Below, in pieces: positions 50,634 to 62,618 of a stretch of 64,000 bases of DNA. The stretch's first letter is position 1, and each line of letters begins with the position of its first letter. The notes below the pieces were generated by a model. That model was not told the DNA's origin. It was given only the letters and a program-made list of their open reading frames with translations, and did not search any database. Source of the DNA: Metallyticus violacea. Lineage: Eukaryota > Arthropoda > Insecta > Mantodea > Metallyticidae. Location: the NCBI GenBank assembly GCA_030762175.1, contig CM060843.1, positions 29,284,501 to 29,348,500 on the forward strand, given 5' to 3'. The position numbers were made by a program, and so were the translations under genes.

Positions 50634-51678
50634 CTAACACGGGACGTCTGGTCACCTTATTGGAACCAAGTAATGGCATTATGTGAAAGAAATAGTGCAA
50701 TACAACATTTAGGATTTTAATTCAGATAACTTTTCTACACTTTTTAGATTTCGCAAGAAAAGAAGTGCCACACGAGGCAGCTTGTGCAAGGGACTGGACA
50801 TAAGACAAAAGCTCAGAAGAACAATCAAAGCAAACAAACTCTACTGATAAAGCTTACTTCATCCAACCTCAGCTGTAATATCTATGCAGACTTAACCAGG
50901 GCGTTTGTTGCAGTCAACATTCCATGGAGTGCAATTGAAATTCCGGTGTTAAGAACTTTTACAAAAATACTGCAACAAATTTCCTCTCTGAATGTACCTT
51001 AAGAAGAAATTATTTAGACACAATGTGCAATGAAAATTTACCATCTATTCGGAAGGATATAGGCGATTTTTATATATGGGCCTCGGTAGATGAAACCTCA
51101 GATTCTATGAATATATTATAGCAAGTTCGATGGAGAAACTTGACCCTGATGAATCTTCGATTCAGCACCTTGTATGAATTAAGAACTTCCGAAAGTGAAT
51201 AGCCAAACCATTGTTTATTTTATAAACAAAGGTCTACAGCCATTATACTTTGGCAATATAGATGCTTCTAAAGTTCTGTTACCTGTTTATCTTAACATTA
51301 TTCGTGTAACCTATTCAGCTCATCACACCCTTCACAGGATTTCTGAAACAACTAGGAACGAATTACCTCTTGTCAGTTCGTTCATTTATAATATGAAAAT
51401 ATGTTTTTGTAAAGTCCCCCATCCAGGGTTTCAATGTTCAGAGAGAAATGTCCAGATATTCCATTACCACCTCAGCCTTTGTAACATGATACGGAACATG
51501 GGTTCAGTCAGTGGTATATTATTCTAAATATTTTAAAGAAGTAGTCATAATTATTGAAGAGTTACATGAATCCGATATTTGAGTGTGTGTAAAAGCAGTG
51601 AAAGATTGTCTGAATGACGTGGCATTGTAAAAAGATATTGTCTACATAACCTCAAACTATTCATTCATACCTCGAAGT

Positions 51679-51848
51679 ACGTGGGTCCCGTGTCGTACAT
51701 TTGCGGCACGAAAAAGAACCTCAAGCCTGAAAGAGAGGCCTCTGAGCAAAATTTGTCGGCCGTTTCACGCCCTGAGTTGAATGGGACGCTGATGACCTGA
51801 GCTGTTAAAGAGCGTCCGTAAATAAACCAATCAAAAAAAAAAAAAAAA
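51679..51848 (+). mobile_element. non-LTR retrotransposon 3' end with 14-bp duplication
   Basis: A 170-bp insert ends in a poly-A run and is bounded by ATACCTCGAAGTAC at 51665-51678 and 51849-51862. It contains GGACGCTGATGACCTGAGC followed by TGTTAAAGAGCGTCC, the kind of 3'-terminal motif seen in arthropod LINEs. It is the same family as 43550-43730 (plus) and 60535-60600 (minus). Severe 5' truncation. Confidence 0.9.
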
Positions 51849-52051
51849 ATACCTCGAAGTACTGAACACTTAGAACGTAAAAATCAATCTTTGTAGCCAA
51901 ATAGCAATAATGAAGAATGCCCAGGAGAAAATGGCATTGTGCTTTGGGAAAAACTGGGAAAAAACTTAAAATTGAGACAATTTACTAAATAAGAATGTAG
52001 GATTTTCACTGTTGGAAAAAGTGTCAAGATGTAAATGTTCCAGTACGTACT

Positions 52052-52336
52052 GATTTTTTTTTAAATAGTGTTTAGCGTCCGTTTTAACTACTGAGGCATC
52101 CGAGGAGGTGGACACTGATGATACATGAAGTGAAATGCTAATTGGGGAAGGATTTTTTTAAAGGAAGGAAGCATTTCAGGCCTAAGTTTAGGGTACCTCC
52201 CCGGCATTTGCCATTTATGAGGACTGAGTAAACCCTGGAAAAAACCTCAGTCAGGAAGGACGGTTCTGGTGAGGATCGAACCTCAGACCTCCCGCTCACG
52301 GGTCCGTGCCTTAACAACCTCGGCCATCGTGGCGGT
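52052..52336 (-). mobile_element. SINE family A, copy 8, inserted in a hAT element
   Basis: Minus-strand unit with T-run at 52052 (A-tail), body shared with other copies and tRNA-like head ending near 52336. An imperfect repeat (AGTACGTACTGAT / AGTAAGTATTGGT) flanks it. It lies between the middle part and the C-terminal part of the plus-strand hAT relic. Confidence 0.9.
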
Positions 52337-52964
52337 AGTAAGTATTGGTGTTTATATTATAGCTAATTTAGAATTTGCTCCTCTGACATCTGTTGCAGTA
52401 GAAAGAAGTTTTCCTGCTTTCAAAACGTTTCTCACTGACAAAAAGCAAAGATTAACTGTGGAAAATTTAGAAGATTTCTGTTGATGTACTGTGCAGATAA
52501 TTATGAAAGAGAATGAGCATGGAAGTGAATATCAAAAACTTATAGAGTATATTTAATATTTTCAATATATTCAATTTGTGCAGCTGTATTTATATAACGC
52601 ATTTCTTAAATATACTTTTTGTGCTATGTTTAGTCTGTGAAATAAATATGTTGGAAGCCTTAGTCATAAATGCCTACTTTTACTGAAAAAGAGCCTAACT
52701 TTTGAGCTTTTTAGGTGCATAGAACTGCAATTTTAGTGCCTAAAAATCTGATGTTACATCATTTGATGGCAACTTCAGGCTATTTAGAGTTTAGAGCTGT
52801 TGCAGGAGACAGTATCAAGAGAACACTGTTCATGTGCTACTGTTAATGCTACTTGACTTAGCCCAACCATACAAAGTGAAATACTGCAATCTTGTGGTAC
52901 CATTATTACCCAAAATATTGTGAAAGGAATTAACGACTCTCTATTGTTTAGTGCATTAACTGAT

Positions 52965-53375
52965 GAAACCGAGCAGGATGACTCAGGTGGCAACACTTAA
53001 TACTCTCACTCGGAGGTCCCGGTTTCAATTCCTAACCTTGAGTTATTTTCGTGGTATCCCCTGGTCATATCATTTCATTCCATTCGTTTTGTTATTGTTA
53101 CAGGGGCGTAAGTGCCAGGTTGATGGTGACTTGCGATTTGGAATGATTTCTGTCTCAGCGTTTGGAATAGAAGCAGACCTTCTGAGGGGCTCGAACAACT
53201 TGGGGGAGCTCCACCGGCGTTGGGGGTGTTCTATCTGACATTAGGGACCCCATCTGTGTCCGCGCAATCACTGCCTGTAGATCCTGGCTGCCTGGTGCCT
53301 TCCTCAGTTCTCATCTTCCTCTCGGGACGTAGGCACAAAGGGCCACTTCAAGTACCGGTAAACGTGTTAGTGTCA
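52965..53375 (+). mobile_element. SINE-like tRNA-derived element, family D
   Basis: The plus strand has GATGACTCAGGTGGCAACAC (A-box like) and GGAGGTCCCGGTTTCAATTCC (B-box) at tRNA spacing. A GC-richer body follows, with GTGCCAGGTTGATGGTGAC and GTTCTCATCTTCCTCTCGGG, up to about 53375. It is a single copy here, but the head and composition differ sharply from the surroundings. Confidence 0.55.
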
Positions 53376-53689
53376 CTGATAATATGTGTTTTTCTATAAG
53401 CATATGTTAAGGATTCGTTTGCATATTTCTTTATTTTTAGTGCGTTTCATACCTACAAGTTGCATACACTTTCCACCTTTTGTGAGTAATAGAGAAACTG
53501 CTGGAAAATGACATAATAACTTCTCTATTATTTTAAATGTGATAGATAGCTGAAATGTTAATAGATAATTTAAATCCAGTCTCTTCAATCTCTCCAAAGT
53601 AGTTACACTTAAATTTTCTGTCACGCTTTTCAGTTTTATATATGGGCTGGTTGTTGCAGTAAGACACATTGCTCTAAAATTAATATTGA

Positions 53690-54800
53690 GGTGTCAAAAA
53701 AATAATTCCACATAAGACAAATGAGATAGTAACACGAATGTTGTTTAATTATGTAATACAGATCAATGTTTTTTTTAACGTGCATTACAAATGCTCAATT
53801 TGTATGTCCTTTGTTACTTTGTAGATATCACACGATAGCCCATTTCTTCCCACACACACTTCAGCATATCACCAGTGATGTCTTAAAACGCGATTCCGAT
53901 ACGCTTATTCATATCCAGAATAATCACATATGGAGAAGGAAGAAAATTTGGTCCTTCCACGTAGCCCCAGAGAAAAATTTCGTAACAGTCAGGGTGACCA
54001 AGATCATCGTCCGTCCCGAATGCAATGCATTGCTGCGGTGAGTGTACTGGTTTAAAATTTCCTGATCTCCTGATGGAAATGAAGTGGAATGCTATTTGGT
54101 TGTTGTATGAAATCATCTCTGTCCTTATTCAGCAGTAACAGCCATTTAGTGATCCTATCCAGATCCCTATTACTGCTTTCGGCAAATAAAAAAAAACAAC
54201 AAAAAAAAAAACGGCTGTACACTTTATTTTGGAACAGTACAATACATTTTCGAGAACCTCGCTTATGTTTGACATAACTATGGGGATTTTTCTGTCACTA
54301 AATGCGGGCATTATGTTTAGTGACTTTTTCAGTTAAATGAAAATGATTCATCACTAAAAATCAGTTTGCTACTAAACCATTATCTACCATCCCTGCTACA
54401 GTTAATGCCTCTCGCCCGTGCTTGTGTCGTTAAATGTGATTCAATTCAAGGTAATCACGCTTCATTCTAGGCGTTTTCGTAACACACGCCAAACTGTGTT
54501 CTCTGCCCCTCGCAGTTGATTTCCTAAAGTTGCGTTGGTCTAGTCCACTGTTTTCCCCGACACAAGAGGGAGGCCCGGTGTTTTTCCTTTACACAAGCAT
54601 CCCTTCTCCACAAATTGCTCATATCATCTGCAAATAGAATTGTTAAAGGTAAGATCGTTTCCATATTTAGAGAGCACAAAACGCCTACCCTTTATTGTTC
54701 GCCTCCATATTGCAAACTCCTGGCGACAACAACCGTAACTACTGAATGGCGCTTAGTCAAGAGCAAACATTGGAGAGTTTCTCTATCCATCCACGCTATG
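53690..54800 (-). mobile_element. mariner/IS630-type (DUF4817-like) transposase relic
   Basis: On the minus strand the N-terminal pieces come first: TGCLCKGKTPG-like sequence (near 54600; here GCLCKGKTPGLPLVSG), then AENTVWRVLRKRL near 54490. The C-terminal end reads FLWGYVEGPNFLPSP and NKRIGIAF (53985-53885), and then DITGDMLKCVWEEMGYRV (to about 53830). These are hallmark blocks of the arthropod mariner-like DUF4817 family. The DDE catalytic core between them is mostly missing, so this is a deleted, dead copy. Confidence 0.75.
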
Positions 54801-55239
54801 ATAATAGTCGCGTGCTCAATTTATTATCCATTAGAAATTCACAAAATCTTGACAAACATTTTGGAAATTCTTTTTCGAGCAGCTAAAGATGTAGGAAGCT
54901 TAAAAGAAACTGTGAGACACTAATGATTTAGAAAATAATAGCTAGATGAGCAAGAAACTGCAATATATAAATGAAAACTAAAATAAAGCGATAGATACTT
55001 TCTCGTTGTCCCCAGACTCCCAAAGTAGGGCCAGTTCTATGTTTACACTCCAGTACCAACAATAATTGATTGACTTTCAGAAAGAGAATACAGAATGAGG
55101 ATAAATGGCTATCTCCTGGTTCATATGCTTCTGATAGGTCGTGTTACTTACGTAGTATAATGCATTTGCACCAAGAAGCACCTGGAATTCTTCAGGTTAT
55201 TTCAAAGAAGTTTGGCCACGCATAATTAGATAGATGTCG

Positions 55240-55960
55240 GGAGGATATGGAGTTTGAACAATCTCCAGCATGTCAGCCTATGAGGCTTATTGTGCTACTT
55301 CATTGGGAGAGACGTCTTCATTGTTTCCCAAAATCTGTTTCTTATACAAGTTGGAGTATATTGGTTTCAATGTTGACGTCTTTTTCCAGATTTTTTCTTC
55401 TTATAGAGAGAACAAGTCTCTTTCTTTCCATGATATGCAAGGCACATTCTCATCCTGTTTACACATTTTTAAGTGGGTTCATCTTTTTAGATACCCACTT
55501 TTTGTAGGTGTTTCCTGAAGTGACCATATTCAGCAATTGACTCAGTTACTTTCCTTATTCATATTCTGTCCAATTTAAAAAGACATGTGTAAAGAATATT
55601 GTTAGAACCTAGGATAAATTTCCTAGCTGTATTTTTCCAGGGTAGGTTTGCCACCTTAGTTGATGTGCATATGCATATTTTAACTGTGGCCTTGGCAGTA
55701 TGTGTACTGATTTCAATTGTAGGCTCTGGGCCAAAAAAGGGTGTATCACCACCTCTTTTTGCCAACTGATCTGCCGTTTTGTTCCCATAAATTCCCTGAT
55801 CTCCTAGTACCCACAGCAGTTCAAGCCATTGCAAGAGAGGGCATTTTGATACTCCCATTCCAGTTTTGATTTCACCTGGTCAAGGAAAGTGTTTTAAGGC
55901 ACTTTGACTGTCTGAGAAGATTTTGGTGATAACCCTTCAAGTCCATGCATAATTAATATA
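55240..55960 (-). mobile_element. non-LTR retrotransposon RNase H and C-terminal relic
   Basis: Minus strand: IFSDSQSAL (near 55920) and, after a frameshift, ELLWVLGDQGIYGNKTADQL AKRGGDTPFFGPEP (55810-55725). These match the RNase H domain of LINEs (SDSQSAL; V.GH.GI.GNE.AD.LA). The typical downstream domain follows as FRKHLQKVGI (near 55520). His and Glu of the active site are changed (GDQG, GNKTAD), and there are stops. A dead 3' fragment of a Jockey/I-type element. Confidence 0.8.
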
Positions 55961-58810
55961 AAATAATGTAAAACTACTGTATTTGGACATCTCATTATAT
56001 TGGGCATTTTCTGAAACCAGACAAATTTATCTTTTTTAACACGACCTCTATGGTGGACACCCCTGAATTCTGGAAGCTGTGCAATCATTGTGGCCATAAA
56101 AAGGACAATCTCTCTCTCTATTATGTATTTCTGCTAACTAAGTTAAGCTTGATTGGCATTCGTCCCTAAAGCTTTAAATGGGTCATTAGCAAGTACTTAG
56201 TAGTGTAACATCAAAAGGATAGGTTTTTTCCTTAACTGGTTTTCTGCTACCTGTTGAGCTTGACTGACATTTATCTTTATGCTTTACAAATGATATGGAA
56301 AGGGAAAGTTTTAGTATATTCTTTTATTTTCTGTTTTGCTTCGTCATTTCTTTACAAAACATAAATTTGTTTCATATTTCCCAGAAAGACATTGTACATA
56401 ACTGTAAACTTATTGAAGCAAACATTTGCATACCTAAAATAAGCAGAGTGGGTCTCAGTGATTGTTGAGGTGTGAAGTACAAATATTTACTTTTATTCTC
56501 TGTGCAGTTTCAATATGAGTAAGCATAAGTTAGTAGAATTAACTATTGAAAACAAGCTAGTGATTGGTTGTCTAATGGCATCGTCAAAAATTAATAAAAT
56601 GAATCAATGTCTCTTAACGATTCTTTTAATAAGCAGTGACTACAATGAGTAAATCAAAATGCCAGTAATTTTTTTGTATGATGTAACATTTACAGTAATT
56701 TCATACTATTCATATTTCTGTACATAGCTTTTATTTTACTTTTATTGAGAATTAATGTGTAATATATAATTTCTTTTAAATTATGTACCATGTATGTGCT
56801 ATGAAAATCTACTTACTTCTATCATGGACATCTCGTTAAATTGAACAATTTGTTGTTGAGCCATACCTGTCCAGGTTACAGAGTTTTCCCTATATTATGT
56901 ATGTGAATGGTAGTTGTTTACAATGAATGTCTGTTATTTCTCTTCCAGGTTATGGTTTATTCATTAACAGAAACTGGCTTTGATGGTGCCATTTATCTAT
57001 ATATCCCATCCCTTATTCCAAATACTTCTCTAACTACCTTTTTAACAAGCACATTTCCATGAGTTCTGATGATTCATTTAACATGTACATGCAGCTTTAA
57101 GATACCCACTCAAGAGACCAATGTCTTTAAAGCAGTAATCAGAATAGAACTAATTTGCTTAAATAAGTTTTAACAGAGAACACAATTGCAAAATGATAGC
57201 ATTGCAGTTGTTGTTAGTCACTTGAAACCATTTGAAAAAAATAGTTGACTTTTGAGAGCACTGGTTGATTAAAAAAAATAATTAAAAAGAAAGAAATAAA
57301 AAAAAAAAGAAATGATGAAATAATACCTGTGAAAAGAAATCAATTAAATAGGTATGCTGACATGCTGTGAAATCATGAGAATGTTAAATGCAAATATCTT
57401 ATCAAATGTAAATAAATACTCATGACACACATTAAACAACAAATTTGTTTCTTAGAAATATTTAGTAATTCATCATGCTAAAATATAACGTGTGTTAGTT
57501 CTTTTAATTTATATATGTGTATGTGATAAAAACCATTAAATCCCTGGTTTTTAACGTATTGATAAAAATAGTATACATTGTAGTCAATTTACATATTGTT
57601 TATAATGATTAAGGCAGTACAACCTGAAAAAGATAAAGAAATTAATTACATGCATATTTTTCCCTAGAAGTAAAATGTTTAAGAAAATATTTTAAATATC
57701 AGAAAATGCAAATAAAAATGCTTTAAATACCAGTATAGAACCAGAAGTAGATTTGTTTTAACACATTTTCAAAGAGTAAAAAAAAATCTATGCAAAAAAA
57801 TTGAGAAATTTCTCTTATTAAAAGTGTTTAAAAGTTAACTGTGCAGCAGCTGAAACACTGTCCTGAGCACAGCTTATAGCATATAGCATATATAAAGAGG
57901 AAATCTGTAATAACCTTAATGAGATTCATTTGCAAGAAAAGTAAATGCAGTAATTAAATAGGTACAAATTATTGACATGATTCCCGAAACCTTCTATGCC
58001 CAGCAATATGTATTTATAATTATATTTTAAAAATGTAATTAAAATATGTAAACAAAAATCTATTAAGTATTCTTAAATCATTTTAAAATATTATTAAATT
58101 AAAGAGCTCAATGAATGTTATATTCATTTCTTAAATCTAAAGCAGTATGTATACTCTTAAATTTTGAGAGTGTGTTTACCTATTAAGGTTAAGAATAAAA
58201 TTTTAGCACCTATTTAAGGTAACTTAACACTGAAATTTTTAATTAGAAATGCATAATGTACTTGAAAAAATAACCTTTCCTGGAATGCTTCAGAATAGCA
58301 GGAACTTGTGTGCATGTCTGGATAGCTTTGAATTGACAAATATTTCAATAGGTCCCATAGCATCCTGTCCTAATCATCAGCTTTTGGAGACAAATATTAT
58401 TATATTTCTGAATATTAGCTTTATACACCTTTCAAGAGGATATAGATATTTTATGTAGTAATTTGAAACCTAAGAGAAAAAGTTATTTTTTGTGCTGAAG
58501 AAAAATTGGAGGCAAAGAAATTCTCTATTAATACACACAAGTTGCTAATTATAATCAAGGAAGCAGACTATTTTGCCTTATACAAGATATATTTACATTT
58601 TATATGTATGTGAATGAACATAAATATGACTTCCTTCACAATTTTGTTCAAAGCTAAGAAATGTTCTGGATTTTTTAAGGTTTCTCTGTTGCTTCTGGTT
58701 CTCTTTAAATATATTGTCATAATATTTTTTAACAAATGCTTATTTAATTTTAGAATAAATTACTACAGTTTTTCCTTTTTATTTAGAAAAATTATTTAAA
58801 ATTTCTTTAC
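55961..58810. other. intron sequence, nothing recognised
   Basis: Part of the LINE relic may extend to about 56100. The rest is AT-rich with A-rich stretches (57270-57310) and no supported feature. Confidence 0.5.
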
Positions 58811-58864
58811 CTGATTTTGTGGTGTGAGAATCTTTGTCTGCTGCTTGCTTTTTATCAGTCCATT
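58811..58864 (-). CDS. 54-nt microexon (18 codons), phase 1-1
   Basis: On the minus strand the sequence reads a pyrimidine-rich tract ending TTTGCAG, then 54 nt, then the donor CAG|GTAAAG. Read in phase 1 the exon is open and gives WTDKKQAADKDSHTTKS flanked by split codons; joining it to the upstream exon makes a Glu (G+AA), and joining it to the giant exon makes an Asp (G+AT). The length is a multiple of three, so skipping keeps the frame. Composition (Lys, Asp, Ser, Thr) matches the neighbouring exons. Evidence is the coincidence of strong splice sites, correct phase, no stop and right strand in an otherwise AT-rich intron; RNA data would be needed to prove it. Confidence 0.6.
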
Positions 58865-60534
58865 CTGCAAAGTAAAAAAATTCAAAATACTATAAAATTT
58901 ATATGTAATATTTCCATTAATATTAATATGACAAAGTTATTCCCATATTAAAATGTAATGCAACAGAGTCAACAAGATAGATAAGCTAACAGCACTACCC
59001 ATGCAAAAAGACCATGCAAGTTTACTTACCCATTAAACAGCCATTGAGTCTAAGCTTGATAAAACTTTTGGTTTATCTAATTCCAAAAAGGATAGAGGCT
59101 ATGTACTCTATGTTAATTTTATCTATGCTCTGTATAGCTTTTGTTCATTTTTCATTTGCACATTATTATAATGATGATTCAGCTTTTTATTACTTCCAGG
59201 TATTATATGCAATCATAATATTTAGTGCGGTGCTTCTAAAAATTGACCAGTAATAAAAAGATTTCATAAATATTTTTACAGCTTTATGATTAAGTTATAC
59301 TTACTAATAAATTTTGGTATGCCACTTCTACTGCAGATTTAATAATAAAAAACATGCCCCCTAAATGCACTAGCACAGGTTCACACACAAAAACCTAACT
59401 TTTGTAACTGACATTCTATGCTAAATGCCATGAGTCTTTGAAGTGATATATGGAATAAATGAATTAATGGTAAGTTCAGTGTACAGTGTACAAAGTCTAA
59501 AGTTTTATAACATTTGCCTTTTCAGGATGAGGAAATGTTCTGGAAAAAACCTCACCTAGGGGATTTCACCCTAGCAGGATATATACCTGTATCCTCCAAA
59601 TGGAATACCTGTTTTATAAAAAAGGATAATGGTAGCCATTCTTTCAGAATTACATACTTAATTTTTGTTTAGCACGATGGTCATTAAGCATTTTCTTTTA
59701 TATATTTAACATTTTATAATGTAATGCTAATGTATTTTATACATTTATTATTGTGCTCCATATTAAGTTCTACATGTAATTACAAATATCTGTATATGCT
59801 TGTGTACACTTGTTTATGAGAGAGTGAGTAAAGTACAGTGAAGGAGGGGGGAAGGAAATTCAAGAAATTTATATTCATATCACTTATATTGCTATTTCAA
59901 TTCAGCATGGAAAATGTGCAGTTAGAGAATGTATGCTAAACAACCCCAAAACCCAATAATGCAACTTCAAGTTGCACAGAGCAAAAATTGAATTTGATTA
60001 GTAAAATTTTGCTAATTTCAGAAATAAAATGCAGCAAAGCTGGAAAAAATAGGCCTTATACATCTTTAGAAAATCACAGAACTTGGTATGTTTCCATGAT
60101 TTTTGACAATTTATGACTTGCCTCCACTACTGCTTACAATATGTTTCATAAGATTAAATATCTATTGTGAATCACTATATTTTTCTCAAATTCATAAGTG
60201 GGTAATTCAATAAGCCTTTAACTCCTTTCTGTGAAATTTTTAAAGTATCTGAGTACAAAAACCACAATAAAATAATAATATTTTTAAGAATTCCTATTAT
60301 GTTAAATGTATGGATTTTATACGATTTTAACCAAATTTAATACAAAAGTATAATGCAAATAATGTTACAGATCTGGCCATTAATAAATTTTGAGAATGAT
60401 GGTAATAACAATCGTGAAAACAAAGTAATGAAAAAAAATGGGGAAAAAATAGTAATAATTAAACTTTCTTTCTTTGAATGCAGAAGAGCAGAAGTAGAAA
60501 AATCTATAAGAGAATCAAAAATACTCTTTTCTTA

Positions 60535-60600
60535 GCGATAGATTGATTTATTTATGGACGCTCTTTAACATCTCAGGTCATCAGCGTCTTAGTGATAGAG
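60535..60600 (-). mobile_element. short LINE 3' remnant (same family as 51679-51848)
   Basis: Read on the minus strand: GACGCTGATGACCTGAGATG followed by TTAAAGAGCGTCCATAAATA. This matches the terminal motif of the LINE pieces at 43.6 and 51.7 kb. Only about 65 nt remain recognisable. Confidence 0.7.
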
Positions 60601-60939
60601 AAAGAGAAATAAAAACAAGAAGAGAAATAAGAAAGGAATAACGAAAAAGAAAACCAAAGGACAAAAATGAAAGAGGAAAGAAAAAATAAAATGAAAGAAA
60701 AAGTATAGAATGTTTATGCTTTTCTTGTACTCTGTCATGATTTTTTTTTCTTTGTTTCCTTGGTAAAAATTAAAAATAAATGATCTTTTTCTTCATTTAT
60801 GTAGGTTAGAGTACGAATATTTATACACACACATGCACCAAAGAGAGAGAAACTTATTCTCTTTTCTTTACTACAAGCAAAATCATTATTACTTAACCAC
60901 CACTGTCATTGTCACACTGACCTCTCTAACCAACATTGA

Positions 60940-61206
60940 CCCCATGACTGAGATTACTAAGGTTCAGACTCATGAATGGGAGGTCTGTGCTTCATATACC
61001 TCCAAGACCATCCTCTAAAACTGAGGTTTCTTCAAGTTTTCCTCAGTCTTCATCAATGGCAAACACCAAAGAACTCGGCAGATGCTTCCTTCTACCCCAA
61101 ATTTTTTTCTTCCCCAGTTTTCCATTTCATCTTATATCATCATTGTCAAACTCCTGTGGCATCATAGCAGTATGAACAGACATTAAACATTAAACACTAT
61201 TTAAAA
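60940..61206 (+). mobile_element. SINE family A, copy 9 (old)
   Basis: Plus-strand copy, strongly diverged: CATGACTGAGATTACTAAGG, TGGGAGGTCTGTGCTTCATA (B-box lost), then TCCTCAGTCTTCATCAATGG and the tail GACATTAAACATTAAACAC. Head decay suggests an old insertion. Confidence 0.75.
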
Positions 61207-62618
61207 CAGTATTCAACATTTTCCTATTGCATTATTCTCTGAGTTCCAATTGATAATATTCTTAATTAATTTCTTCTTTAATTATTTTTAAATTGTGCCA
61301 TGACCATGCAAACCTAATATTAAATAGATTACTGAATGAACAGGCTATACTATTTACTGTACAGTAGCATTAATAAAAATTTTAACATATTATTTGTTAC
61401 AGTAAAGTTAAAAATGTAAAATGTTTTAAAATATGAGCTATATTATAATCATTAGATAATTTTAGAAAGAGTTCATTCAATGTTCAATTCATTCACATTC
61501 TTTTTTATTTTTAAATTGCCCTAGAAAAATTATATTTCTTATCTAAGTAGTCATACTTTATAGTTTGTATTAAAATATGGTATAATAAGTTAAACTTAAA
61601 TAAACAACACATGAACATTATTGGGTTTGAAAAAAATTAAGAATAAGAGGTTTAGCATTCCTGTGTCTTGGACAATATCTTTGCAAAGTATTTGAATTCT
61701 TTTATATTTCCAGCATATATGTACATCACTCACCTGTTGATTATAATATTTATAAACAAATGATGCAATTCGATTAAAACTGAAGGTGATGCAATTTCTA
61801 TTGTAAAGTAGTTACATGTGCACAAAAATTTAATTAATTTATAGCTCTGATTATGTTACCACTGGCTATTTAAAGGCAGTACCTTAAAAACTACCAATGA
61901 TGCTAACTTACTCTTTATAGTGTTACACTCTGTATCCAAAGTGGTATAAAGTTCATGATTCTGTTTAGAAAACATTCAAGTTCTTAATATCTGTGGTGAA
62001 TGTTTCTGCCTTAGCTTCTGTAGTTGCAATTATGCATATGTACCTCATGAAAAAAATCTGGACAAAACAATGTGGAAGAAGAAGGTATCACCTCACTAAG
62101 AGCACAGCATATTATTATGTTATTAAGCAGTTAAGCAGGAGAGTATATCATAAAATAAATCTAAGCAAACATTAAATTAAACACTACTACTGTTTAAATG
62201 ATTCTGGTCAAACATACATACCTTTCTAATATCAATCTACATACATATCTGTGGAGCTGCAGGATTTAATTGTTTTAACATGCAATGCTTCTGAAAATTA
62301 AGTTACTGAACCTGTTTTCTAAAAATGCAAATTAGCTTTGCATATAGGACATCTACTTTCATTGTTATTCTAGATAAATAACATGGCATCTTTTATTGAG
62401 CCAAAGGAGGAATTTGTGTCAATGTAAAGTGTTTTTCTAATGTACATGCCTATTGTTTTATTTTAGGAACCATTTCCTCTTATTTTTTCATAAAAATTAG
62501 AAGGTAAACTTTATACCAAACTTTCTAATCCACCACCATTAACTCAGGCTCATCGTACTATATACAAGTGTATTAATTTCCCTAATAGTTAAAAATTTTG
62601 TCACTGTTCATCATTTAC

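Larger units (their letters stand above)
50500..52560 (+). mobile_element. hAT transposon relic, plus strand, carrying a LINE tail and a SINE
   Basis: Plus-strand pieces: DLTRAFVAVNIPWSAIEIPV (about 50890-50950), a degenerate DGYIWVSVDETTD-type block seen as FYIWASVDETSDS with frameshifts (51070-51110), NSQTIVYFINKGLQPLYFGN (51195-51265), SAHHTLHRISETTRNELPLV (51310-51370) and the C-terminal dimerisation motif APLTSVAVERSFPAFKTFLT (52375-52435). Order and spacing match a hAT family common in arthropods. A LINE 3' fragment (51679-51848) and a SINE (52052-52336) are inserted between the middle and the C-terminus, and a TAA microsatellite occurs at 50577-50631. Non-functional. Confidence 0.8.
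58865..62618. other. intron between the edge exon and the microexon
   Basis: Holds SINE copy 9 and a LINE scrap. A consensus donor CAG|GTGAGT (minus, near 61737) and a pair near 59305-59330 enclose short open stretches of 46 and 26 nt, neither in a frame-keeping length. A sequence near 59520-59600 may be a decayed SINE. Confidence 0.4.

Noticed and set aside
50508..50720. 70-codon ORF with poly-Ile
   Set aside because: Runs through the TAA microsatellite; any coding origin would be the hAT N-terminus, already covered.
59305..59330. Possible 26-nt minus-strand microexon between TCTGCAG and GTAAGT
   Set aside because: Good-looking sites, but 26 nt would shift the frame of the next phase-1 exon.
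61737..61784. Consensus donor CAG|GTGAGT on the minus strand with an open 46-nt stretch after a CTTCAG acceptor
   Set aside because: Length is not a multiple of three, and the acceptor tract is poor; may be a poison exon but unsupported.
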